From Corella eumyota (lineage: Eukaryota > Chordata > Ascidiacea > Phlebobranchia > Corellidae): a stretch of DNA of 64,000 nt. Shown one piece after another: positions 14,071 through 25,500 of this stretch. The notes below the pieces were generated by a model. The model searched no databases. It saw only the letters and a program-made list of their open reading frames with translations, and had not been told where the DNA came from. The first letter of the stretch is position 1. Each line of letters opens with the position of its first letter. Location: the NCBI GenBank assembly GCA_963082875.1, contig OY720098.1:11160001-11224000 (forward strand), read 5' to 3'. The position numbers and the translations under genes were made by a program.

Positions 14071-17000
14071 CTACTGATATGAAAAAGCCGAGGCGGTGGC
14101 TCCAAGGCGTTGTCCATATAAGGTAAGGGGTGAGCAGTAAGGCCCAACTCCCGCCGCGATAGGTAAAGACGGAACCCCAGGTAATTGGCCCAACATAGGG
14201 CTTTTGTAGGGATTATAACGGGATAATGGACTGTGACTACGAGACAGAAAGTTAGTTGGGGTGGTAGGGGATACGGCGGCTAATGCAGCGGCCTGTTGCG
14301 ATAAATAAGTGGCGTATGGGTTTGCCAACTTGTCAAGTCCAGCCATTAAATAGTCACTCCCTGAGGTTGTGGTATTGCTTGTGGTTACCGCGTGGGTTCT
14401 AAGGTGGTTAAAAAGTTCGTCTGCGGTTCCAAATCTTTTCCCGCAACTTCCTGTACCGACGCTTACCCAATTACAAACATGCGGCGTGGGTTCAATCGCA
14501 CTTGCCCCACTTCTCGCTGCAGCTGCCATGACCATCTGTGCGTAGAAAGGGTAAGTACTGGCAGGACCAAACGGGTAAAATGGCATGTGCGGTGATTTTA
14601 GGCTGTCAAAACAGGGATTTCCCGGGACGTGTGGTCCTTGGCAGCCAACACAGTATGGGTCGTAAAGCGACGACATTAAATGTTGTTGATGTGGCGAAGT
14701 GCTGATGCTGTTGGTTAGCTGGCGGCTTGCCTCGATCGAGGACGTTGACATGACTGGAAATCCCGCTAAAGAGCGGTTATTTTGGGGGGAAGCGCTCTGT
14801 GGGGATCGATGACGGGTAAGTGCTGTTTCTGATTTGTTTTGCTTTGAGTCGAGGTGCTGTTCGCTACTCGAAATCGTGTGGCGACGTTTTGGTTCGACGT
14901 CAGAATACCGTCTTCTTTCTGCCTTGTCAGCATGCTTGTTGTTTGTTTTGTGTAAGGAAAGAGAATAATTTCTGCATGCATCCGGCGAGCTTCTTGATTT
15001 CTTGGCAGGTGACGTACATTGCGTGGTTGGAGATTTTTCACGTTTCAAGCTCCTTCCTGACGTCGAGTACCTTCCATTTTCGGACGAACCTGGCGATGAT
15101 GGTTGCTTTGGTGATGTTGATGATGTCATTACTGGTGACGTACGCGATGTCTTGGGCTGGGATGGGGTGGACATTTTTTTAACATCAATATTCGACTGAA
15201 AGGATTTGGTGTGGAGCGAATGCTTTGTTGTTGATGGTAACTCTTTTCCGATGGCGCTGCAGGTTTGAGCCAATAATGCGAGAGGGCTGTTTTTGGCATC
15301 AAGCTGTAAAAAAAAAGTTAAATTTAAAACCAAGTAATAATAACCCTTTATGATGTATTGAAGTCGGGACGGCGAATAAATAATTGTAAAATTTTAATTG
15401 GCCGTTAAAACCCTAACGACGTATCTACTAAAAGGCCAGGCAGATGTACGCTTTCGTAAAATTACGACGACTAATAAGTCTTTAAACGACGATCGCTGCT
15501 TTGTTAAGGCAAAATTACTCATTTCTGACATCAAACAAGCCTTAATAAAGGTTCGTAACAAAGAGATCTAATAAATCCACGCTTAATAGCCAAGCAGGTG
15601 TAAAGGAAATTTACATTCCAACTGTTCCTAAAGATTAAAGGCGCCGCGCGATGATTGACGCTTTATTGCACAGCGACAAAAACGATAAAAACAAGCCTGG
15701 GATCGTAAATTTTCAGCAATGGCTGCCGACGACATAAAATGTCTTTGCATAGCTGACGTATTAGGCTGTCATTACGTAAGGCAAACACGCTGGTGCCAAA
15801 TCTCTTTGACAAATCACCGCGATTCTTTGTGTCACAAACGAAGCCTTTAAAAAGATCAAAGCGCATTGTGATGTCACAAAGGGTGCGCGAGGAACGTATA
15901 CACAACTGAGCTGTTAATTTTTTTAGACTTGGTTATTAGCTAAGGGGCCGAGATTCCTTTATACCACGGCAAATTAGCGACAAATTCTTTCCTTAAATTC
16001 GAGCTAATCCATTCATGTCCGGCTTGGAGTTTGATTGACGGTCGTAATGAAGGAAAGATCAAAGTAGGGGGTCACGTGACGCGCGGCGACCGGGAACGTA
16101 AACTATCCGCGATGGCAAACGAGTCAAGCCGAGCGCTTCACAGGCCTATTGTTACGTCACACATAGAAGTATACAAGCACAGGGCCTCTATAGCACCCCG
16201 ATAGAAAAACGCGCTGGTGTAATCGAGAACCGCGGCCTGTGTGTCGCCATGTGTGGCATGGGTTGTTGTCTTCACCAGGCATAAAAGCCGACACCGCGAA
16301 GCGATTACTGCTGTCATCGCGGCCTAAAGCGTACCGGGCTTTTTTGCTAAGGCCAAAGAATCACAAAAGGCCGTCGAGGGAAGACGTCTAAACGAGAAAG
16401 GCCAGGTGCTCGGGATTATTCGCTGATTGATGAGCTCTTTAGGGTTTGAGTCAACAGCTCGACATAAAATATATCGCCCCCACCCTCGTTATTCCAATTG
16501 TCGAGTGCCCCTTCAAGCGGCTCGATGACGTCATAATGCCTAATTGTTCGCGCATTACGAGGCGGACGTGCCGTAGGATTGTTTTCAGTTATGTATGATT
16601 AACCGGTATTAGCCTCAATTCGCGAGTAATAAATCCCGACAAAACCTTTTATAATGTCAGCGCTAATTAGTGCAAAACACTAAAATTTATTCTTGTCATT
16701 ATAATGCTTTTAAATGGCCGCAATTTGGCGCAAGTTTAACGCTAACCTTTTGCAAAACAAAGCGAATAATTGGTTTATTGTTTCCTGGTCGTAGAAAACA
16801 GCGATTGGGCGACAAAAGTTATTATTATCGATCCCAGGCGATTAATTATAACCGACCAAAATCGAAAAGGGGGAGAAGTGATTGAATCATTTAAACTTCG
16901 GGCCAGATCGGGACTGCTTAAACTCATATCGACCTCTGTTTGACCGCATTCCAACTTCCGCGTTAAATAATCGAAATGGTGAGAATTTTCGTTACAACTC

Positions 17001-17726
17001 TGCACCGGTATAGTGGTGTTGATTGTGATAAATGGGTCCTAATACGGCCCTGTATGTGTTTGTAATGCGCCATGTAATTTATAACCATTACAATTGTTCT
17101 CGCCGTGATTAGAGTTCGAATCTAGGTGAGCCGCTCGTAAATTTCGCTCTCTTATTATGTTTCGCGGCGACGCAAACGACCAACTTTCGGTCAAATCTAC
17201 CACAAGGGTCATGCAAAGTGCCACATACAGGGTCATCGCGCGGCCAGTGTCCGTTTTAGCGAAATTTTGACAGATCCCAATTTGCGGCGCACAAGATTTT
17301 GGACAGTTAGTAATAAAGAACAATATGTGACGTCAATACAATAAAGCTGTCAATGCGACTGGCGATTATTGATGTCAATACGCCCACAATAACATATCAC
17401 GTGGTCTCTTTGTTTTACGATCCAAATTATTTAAAACGCAACAAGATCAATCAGTGTTTTATTATTAATCTGTCAAATTTATTTATCGATATTTTTTTTC
17501 AAATTTTTTTTTGATTGTGTCATTTTATTAATAACTATTATAATTGCCTATATCAATTTAAAATTTTAATTTACTTAAAAAATATTATTTGCGCCTTGAT
17601 ATAATAATATTTTTTTAATTATATTATTAGAATAAATTTGAAAAATTATTTTTATCTTACCGTGGGTGGGCCAGGGGGTGGTTGTATATATTCACTGCGG
17701 ATATATTGCTGCGTTCTTCCCGTCAT
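14071..17726 (-). CDS. ZNF703/503-like: Nlz/Noc-family zinc-finger repressor (ZNF503/ZNF703-like)
   Basis: Two coding exons, 17661-17726 and 14071-15303, read 432 codons. Family hallmarks are visible in order. The N-terminus (residues about 8-22) has the QYI..EYIQP motif that matches QYLHPDYLAP of fly Noc. The Sp-type motif LDAKNSPLALLAQTC spans residues 23-37. A Ser/Pro/Lys-rich middle follows, then YDPYCVGC near residue 236. The single zinc finger is C299-x9-C309-x12-H322-x3-H326, and the C-terminus is the typical LYGQRL..A..YQ. The intron falls just before LDAK, as I recall it does in vertebrate genes. Family members are nuclear co-repressors that work with Groucho-type partners in eye, limb and brain patterning. 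I chose the ATG at 17724-17726 because it aligns with the Noc start and an in-frame stop lies upstream. A spliced upstream exon cannot be excluded, since an AG acceptor precedes the ATG by 22 nt. Confidence 0.9.
15304..17660 (-). promoter_or_regulatory. Intron of the zinc-finger gene, GC-rich and regulatory-looking
   Basis: The 2.36-kb intron is far larger and more GC-rich than other introns here, with a CpG-rich core at about 16050-16420. It contains exact CRE palindromes at 16526-16533 and 17328-17335 and a CACGTG E-box near 16075. Frames such as 15663-15905 minus show no domain. An intronic enhancer is a reasonable guess. The splice sites are a GTAAGA donor at 17660 and a T-rich acceptor ending in ACAG at 15304. 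Confidence 0.5.
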
Positions 17727-18760
17727 TTTGAAAATATATTCCCGATGTCTGAAGCGGCGCAAATCGATTTAAATGTATATTTAAAAAAATTTAATCTGTT
17801 AAAATTTTAAAATAAATGCTTTAAAATTTTGTTATTTTAAAATCTAATTATGATGTATATATTTTTTCCTATTCTTGTATCTATTTATTTTGACTTTTCT
17901 TGCTAATGCTGTCTTAATTAGCGTCTTTGTTTTTACCCCCGCTACATTGACGTATGGTAGAAAAAACTGGTGTCTATCATATCCTTCATATCCTATAAGA
18001 TAATTGATGATCGGGCAAAAAAATAACTGCCTACGTTCGTATTTATGTACTGCCATCACTCTTACAGGCTTCGTGCCTATATCACATGCGACCCTGGTAG
18101 CTATTAGAACCGGATAAGGATTATTAAGAGACACCAGCATGCTAAAAACAATGGGTACTAGCTTAATGATAACCTCCATCCGCTCGGCCACAATTGTGTT
18201 GATGACTCGCAACATCCTAGTAAAGGAAAGTGAGGCTTTTCCTTTCAGTCCATATGACACCCACGCTCTTAATTAATTGCTACCTGTATTGGGGTCTAAT
18301 CCAGCCTTTCTGCCTTGCTGTTTGTTTCGAAACCTGCTATCTTATGACATGCTGGAAATTACACTTACGGTAAAAATTTTATCACTTCAGTTTCGTATTA
18401 GTTTTCTCCGTACTTGTTAAAGTAAAAAAGTTGCGAAAATTAAATATGATAAATACAAAATCTATGTATCGACTATCCTATTATATTTCCTTTCGATGTT
18501 TGTGCCAGGATATATGAACACCAGCCCAAAACAGTAGCGGTAGTTGACAGTCTGCGAACAATAGAAAAGCTTCCACCCCTTAGCGCGATGCTCGCATATC
18601 TGACGAACCTTTGACGATTGTCAGTTCGCGCCGATACAAATACGTTAAAAGTTCTCGATTTCAACTGCCTTCTTCTCGTCAAACAAATGATTGAAGGCTC
18701 TCTCGTTTTTCGGAGACTGTCCCTCAATCTTGCTGACAGCTCTCCCAAATCTACACTTCA
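17727..18760 (-). other. Upstream region and possible long 5' UTR of the zinc-finger gene
   Basis: The sequence directly upstream of the zinc-finger ATG has mixed composition. A 138-codon frame on the same strand (17844-18260) and a 91-codon frame (18473-18748) sit here. I recognise no domain in either. The first ends about 120 bp before the zinc-finger start, so it could be transcribed leader, a chance frame or an unknown small gene. No convincing TATA box was found. Confidence 0.35.
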
Positions 18761-21700
18761 GATAACCTACGCCCAAAACTAATACAAATACAATCACTAA
18801 ATGAATTCACACTTCTGTTCGAAAACCTGATTAACAACACATTAACTTCGTTTCGTAATTGAAAGGTGCTGAGCGGTAGGCTAGTACGCAGACACAATCA
18901 CATATTTTTCCAATAAGGAATTTGCTATTTCAATTCGCCGTGACACAGTAGAAGTTGACACCTCTTGATAGTGACATGTGTCAATTGACTTTTCATTGCT
19001 GTTTGGTTGGACAATGTAACGCTCGCATTACCAACATCCAAATAAAATCAATACAGATTAAACAGTTCAATAACGCTCGAATGCTTTAATAGAGGGTGTC
19101 GAAATAAAATAGCCTGGCGCCAGAATATACCGCAAAATATACAATTTTTGTAATTCGAAAGAAAAATTTAAAAGGGTAGTAATTAGATATTTTTAATATT
19201 TTATAAGTTTGAATTGCTTTACAAAATTTTAGACAACGAGTGTGCAGAAAAAAATATGATACATATAAACATAAAAATTCTATTCATTTTGCATAATTTT
19301 TTAGAATATTTTTAAAGACACTGTTAGCAAATAAAATTAGTTAAATAAAAAAAAAACAAATTAAAAAAAAATTAATTATACTTAAGCTGCCTAAAAACCT
19401 TATATTTTTGATATTTTATATATAAAAATATTTTTGTATATTTCTGGTGTTATTTTTTTAATCAAACAACACAAAAAGCTAAATATAGTATCTCGAAGGA
19501 TCAATTAGGTTTGTTAAGTGGCACTCAGGTGCGCCACCGCGCGACAGGAAGTGTGTTCGCCCGTGTGGAATGAGCGAGAAAAAATTGCGCGCTAAATGAA
19601 GGGGATTTACAGGCGAAAACAAGCTATTCGTCTTCGCCAGTGTCAGCTAGGCACAATGAATCTCACAAAAGCGCTTTGGGAGATGAAAGAAACTCGCGCC
19701 GATTCGTTTATCGCATTCTTAAAATAACAGCCGCACTCCCTCACTGCCTTGCTAGGCTGCTGATGATGATTGATTGACATCGGCACTTTGTCTCCCTTTT
19801 TCTCTCTTTCAATTGCCTTCGCCATTTGGAATAGAGTTCAGTACGGCGCATTGACACTCGAGACAGTTTACACAGCAACAACCTCAGCGGCAAACGCGCT
19901 CTCGTAATCGAATTTTCGTCTATTCTTCAAGCTTTAGTCGCTGTCAACGCGAAGCTTTCGAAGCCTTACAAATCCAAGTCACCCTATCGCTTCTGTATCT
20001 TCAACGCGCCAAGAAACAAAAATTAATACCGTAGGTCTTAAGACGGTGTAGCTGATATCGTCGTAAATCGAATCGATGCTACGGAAAATTTACACGAAAT
20101 TGAGCATGGGTAACATAATGAGATATTTTGTGATTATCTTAAATTGTTAATTTCCGAGAAAGCCCGTACATAGTTGACCTTAAATCCAACCTGTCTTTAA
20201 TATAAACAGTAAACTAGGTAGTCCGACAAGAACAATTCGGGTGAACTCACCACAATGCCTTGTAATTTGTCCAAGTAATTATCTTCCGAACAAACGGTTA
20301 CTTAACGCCGAAAAATTTGGCCTAATCCAGCGGCGTGGGAGAACAGCACACAGCTGAAACACAAAATAAACAAGAGTACGCTTAAGCCTGTCAGAAACCG
20401 TTCGCCTACTGCCAACTTTGAACGGAGCGGACATGTTTCGCAAACAATCTCAAGACCACAGGAATAATAATCGCCGTGATCTAAAATATGGCCGGTTTTC
20501 CCTTTGTTTAGAACTTCGAAGCTTTCTAGGAACTACACGCGTCCAGTCTATATCGAAACGAACCCATTGTTTGGGTTTAAGCTCAGTCAGGATCGCTGTC
20601 GAGGTCTATTTTTGTTTGTAAGTTTGGATGTAAATCTCAGCTTAACGACCTTCGTGCACCGCCGTGTGTTTGTATTATGCTAGGCTTTCGTGGAAATTTT
20701 TTTACTGAGCACTACAGGTAATCGCTCTTTGGCATGTGATGAATGATTGGTTTAGTCATTAATTGTGTATTTGAACGACGTTTGTTGATGTAAGGGATAA
20801 AATCAAAGCCTCTTTGTAAAAAACGCAGTATCAAATAAATAATTGATATTGTGTAAATACACTTGATGTACGAACAAAGGAGCCTCGTTTTGGGTATACG
20901 GTTTTTAAATGAGTTTATTAAAATGTTTTAAAAATTTGCTTGAGCGCACTAAACTAAATATCATTTCACAACAGTGTGGATTTTATTTATAATTTTAGTA
21001 GTTACTCACTGAGACATATTTGAAATAATTGCCTTGTCTGGTTTGCGTTAAAATGTTATTTTAAAGCCGTTACCAAAAGAGTAACTCGTGTCAATCAACT
21101 AGAAATGAATATTGTGAGTAATGAGGATCCCAACCGTAAACAATATCCGGAAAGAGCAACTAGAATTCTGGGATTTTGTTTCGAGAATCAATATCTATTA
21201 TGAAGTGGATATCTCTATTCCCTATCGTTCTTTGCCTCGTAAAAGACTACAAATTACCTATCACAATAAGGTATATAAGAAACTCTAGCGCGATTGACAA
21301 GGGGCGGGCGTGTATATTTAGGATACAGCAAAAAAACGGGCTTACAAATGAGTCGAAAATACAGCCTATTGGGAGACACGGGTCAGTAGTCACAGAGGCT
21401 CTTAGTTCGACTTCAAAGCCTGTGATGTGTGCGGCACAAACTAGCGAGGGGCTCAGGTTACTACCCACCTAGCTTGGATGTGGTGTAAGCAAAGCCAATC
21501 CTATGGCTTCAAGTTCACCGGCTTTTAAGATGCACACACTTTCGGGAAGAGGTAATTACAGCGGAATTCGCAACGGTGTGAGGACGGTTTTTAATCAACT
21601 GCGGACAAGCGAGTTGTTGTCCCCACATGCACGGCCTTAGAACGATCTATAACGGGGTCAAATCTGACAATAAAGGCTATTCACTCTTCGGGTTCGGGTC

Positions 21701-24700
21701 GGCCATGTCATCCGAAAACAAGGCAGGCCACTTTGAAGTCAATTGCTAGCCTCGTTTATCACGTTAATGCGTCGCTGTTATGTGTAAAACGCTTCCACGC
21801 TTTAAGTATGCGCTGTATCACTCATCAAGGCTCGTTTATTATTGCTCGATTCTGACACGCTTGTTTCGTGATTGAGTGAGCGGTTGCAGTGAAGAGATGC
21901 TGTTATTATTATACAGTTTGATACTGAACACCTGCATCTAGGCCACGCTGAGTGTTTAGATTTAATTTGGTTTATTTTGAGCATGTGGTGATACCACACA
22001 ATGGGACCTTTTGAGTAAAAAACACAAAAATTCTGCGTCGTTTTTTTATTTAGGTTCGTAGTGCTTAAAGAAGATTAAAACTAATTCCAATAGTAAGCAA
22101 GTCTTTTTCTGCAAAATATGGGGTAAATTTTAACAAATTTAATGTGAATTTAATTTATTTAAAAAATAACATAATACGTTGTTTTTTAACGGTAAATTAA
22201 AACCAAGGGTAATTTGAAGTGTGTTATTGTGTAGAGGACAAAATCACACAATTGACCCTGAAACGACCAAACGATCGTTTTCTCAAAGTTTTACTATGCA
22301 GAAAAATAACTTTGTTGGTCGACCTTTAGTAATCTGATCCTGAAAAGCCCTAAAAATTGAACGACAATCGCCTATGAATCACGGAAAAATGATTTCACGG
22401 ATTGCTTGTACATACCACATTGAGTGATTAAGTACAAGATTTACAGTACACAAATCATTAGAACGATTTCTATTTTAAAAATGATAAGAACTTGTCAGTT
22501 CTTCGAAATTTCTAAACAATGATGAATTATAATAGGACTTAAACGAGTTTACATGGGTTGATAACTTTCTTCAAAAGAATACCGTCTTTGGAAATTTTTT
22601 CCAGACGAATAATTTGCTATTTTAACTGGAAAAATTACAATAATTATTCATCTATACTTACGAATATTTGTTAGTTTTCGAGAAACTAAAGCTATTTACA
22701 TATATTTATATTATTATTTATCAGGTTACGTGTTTACCCTTTTGACTTTGGTCGTGCTACCAGCCAAATTCTAGGTATTCGCACGTGAATATGACATAAT
22801 GCGATCGCCCGTCATTCAAAATCGAGTTTTGATGACACTTTGCTTGTGAAATTTGAAACGGACGATCTGACTGCGTCAGAAAAACACTTTTGATAAACTG
22901 CTATCCTTTTGATGATCTTTTTGTAATATTCAAAATTTGTTATTTACTCAATGTTTTGGTTCACCATTTTACCAGCGGTGCATTATTTACAGATTTTTAT
23001 TGGTTTACAAAACAATAGGCCATGTATTTCAGAAAAATCAAAAAGGCAAAAATTACACAAACAATCTTTAACCTAACGTATTATGTAACATAATTTGGCC
23101 ATACTATAAAGGCATTTGTTATGTACAAAGTCTAACCTTACTTATACAGTAAAAACCTGGCAAAAAGTCGATTTATATAATCGAAAATAAACAAATAAAT
23201 CAAAAAAGCCCGCTTTTATTTTGGGTCAATTTTAAAAATTATGGAATACGTTGGGCGAACTATAAAGGCCGAAATGCAAGATAATTTGATAAGTGTGAGC
23301 CTACATTAACTGTGATAGATCGGTAGGATTTATTCCGTATCCATCAATTGTTTTAGTAAAACTCCAAATATGTTCATAAAAGCAAAAAAATGTGTTAAAA
23401 TTTGTTTATAAAAAGACTTGGAAACAAATATTACCTTTACTTAAAATTTTGTAAATATTTAGGTTTCTTGGTGTGATAGTTTTTTTTTTTTTTTTTTATC
23501 AAAAATAAATCAAAATCACTGGTTTTCTATACACCTATTATGTGCATTTAAATATTTATAATTTAAAGTCAATGCTGTCATCACAGAGATGAGAAAAACG
23601 CAAACAAGTTAGTCCAATCTGTCGGTTACTTCCGCAAGTCATAATGCTGACGATTTTTCTGCTATATGCTATTTTGCGAAAATTACGCGGCTTTGGTGGT
23701 CGTGGAAAACAGCCTAAGTGTCGACGGACGTGCATTAGGCTGCCGAAAGACGGTTATCTCAGCTTATTTACGCTAAGGGTCCGTTGTGAGGAGCGGTGCC
23801 TTAGTAGTGCACTAAGCTTCGCCTAAAAATAGTCGGATTGACTGTGCACTAATTTCTTCGGCAAGTGGAAAGCATATGGGGTGATCTAGGTCATTTTCTC
23901 GCACTTAAAAAGCCAATTTAATAGGAATGCACACGATCAAATAGAAATGTAATAAACGAACCTTTCCGCCTGTTTTAGAAGTATGTTTATTTTTTCTCGT
24001 TTAAAGTAGACTGAGCGTCAATCCGATTTTAAAATATATATAACATATGAATAGTGTATTGTCATAGGCCGGTTATTTTTGGTAGATTTTATCTTGTATT
24101 TTTACAGTCAAACAACCACTATAATTGAAAACGCTTTAGTACGTCTTGTCAAAGATTGATTAGACTTCGCTTTTATCTCATTACGCGATCTCTATAAGAT
24201 CACCAAATATAGCAAAAAGTTTCCAAGCCTAAATGTCGTATAACAAACTTAAAATTTAATTTAACCGATCATGCAAGTCCTGCAACGTCAATGTTATCGT
24301 GAATTCGATAATTTGACAAGTTTGGTATTTAACCAGCTTACGTTGTAATCCACGCACTTTGCTTTGTAGTGAATTGGCCACAAATAAGGGCTAATTGGCT
24401 GCCCTGGATTAACCTTTGCACTTGGCTGCATTTAATTAGCGAGAATATCCGAACATTGCACTGAGTAAATAGACCATTTGAAGACACGAGTTTTTTTAGG
24501 TGTTTACTGACTAAAGCATAATTAAAAAATAATATTGTTATTTATTGAATACTATTTAAGGGCATATATAGTGCAGTTTCACAGAGTAAAATACCACTTA
24601 ACGTACAATATAAAGAAGTAATTCTTTTAGTTTAATTTAGTGTAAAAAATTGAATTATTTTAATCTTCCACGGCCTAACCAAATCACGAACAAGGCGTAT

Positions 24701-25080
24701 CTTTTAAATGCTGTTTACGTGCTACGGTTAGCCGAGGAATTAACAAAAACGGGATTGGTTGGGTATAACTAACGTTGGTGCAACCAAAAATGTTAAAAAA
24801 ACAAAAACAAAAGGTGAGAATGTGTTAAGCTTTCATGCTGATTTGCTGTTTAACCTTTTAAGACTGATATAGATTTTGGGAGAAATAAATACATAATATT
24901 TACCTTATTGCTTGCTAATGAATCGAATACAAAGTCGACCAGGCCGTCTTTTATTTCACAACAAAGTCTTATATATTTATAAACTCTTTCAACGAGGCTG
25001 GGATTGTTGACGTTATTGTTGGGAAAGGTCTCAGCGGTATCCTGAGAAGGTTATTATTATGCGGAACACATACAAATATA
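18761..25080. other. Intergenic DNA with GC-richer islands
   Basis: No supported gene. AT-rich stretches alternate with islands of more balanced composition at about 19500-20100, 20200-20700, 21100-22000 and 23580-23900. A T19 run lies at 23481-23499. The 21.3-21.5 kb island has a weak tRNA B-box-like word (AGTTCGACTTC near 21400) but no repeat family I can define. The islands are candidate enhancers shared between the divergent zinc-finger gene and DHX16. Confidence 0.45.
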
Positions 25081-25500
25081 GTTTATAATGGGACAAATGC
25101 GCAATATTTCGCGAGTTCGTATCCCCTATTCGCAGCCATAAATCTGACAATAAAACCCTCGCTCGCTCAAAACGGCATGTCGAAGTTATTGCCTGTCATT
25201 TCCGTAACGCCTGATCAGTTTATGTATTTATAGTGGCAGTGACCCGGGTCATGAATGGGTCACGTTCGCTCCTTGCGCCCCCGATCAATTTGTCGTTTGT
25301 TTTTTTTAAATAAATTGCAGACTACGTTGTTGTTATTAAAAGCGTGATTGATTTATTCCCTGATCAATTTCTTTACCCCGGTGGCGTGACGTCATTTGCG
25401 CAGTGCGTAACTGCGCGATTACGTCACAGGACGTAAAATTCGACTTAATAATGTGATATGCAATTAAGATTTTACGTCACATTAGAAAAAGATAACATAA
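25081..25500. promoter_or_regulatory. Island with a CRE/ATF site cluster and a hairpin
   Basis: TGACGTCA lies at 25387-25394, TTACGTCA follows near 25419 and again near 25472, and an ACGTAAA half site lies between them. Between the first two sites is an inverted repeat, GCGCAGT-GCGTA-ACTGCGC. That makes at least three bZIP-type sites in about 90 bp. The element sits 2.2 kb upstream of DHX16 and 7.7 kb upstream of the zinc-finger gene; its target is unknown. Confidence 0.45.

Noticed and set aside
14392-15199. Plus-strand open frames opposite the zinc-finger exon (14392-14595, 14820-15182, 15002-15199) and a second minus frame (14766-15041)
   Set aside because: They are shadows of the real coding exon in other frames; no domain and no splice logic of their own.
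20251-20400. Minus-strand donor-like site near 20250, considered as the first exon of the zinc-finger gene
   Set aside because: Its translation lacks the family's N-terminal motif and meets a stop at once upstream; the exon at 17661-17726 carries the QY..EYIQP motif and the right phase.
21360-21480. SINE or tRNA-like element in the 21.4-kb island
   Set aside because: Only a weak B-box-like word; no A box at the right spacing and no match to the SINE body.
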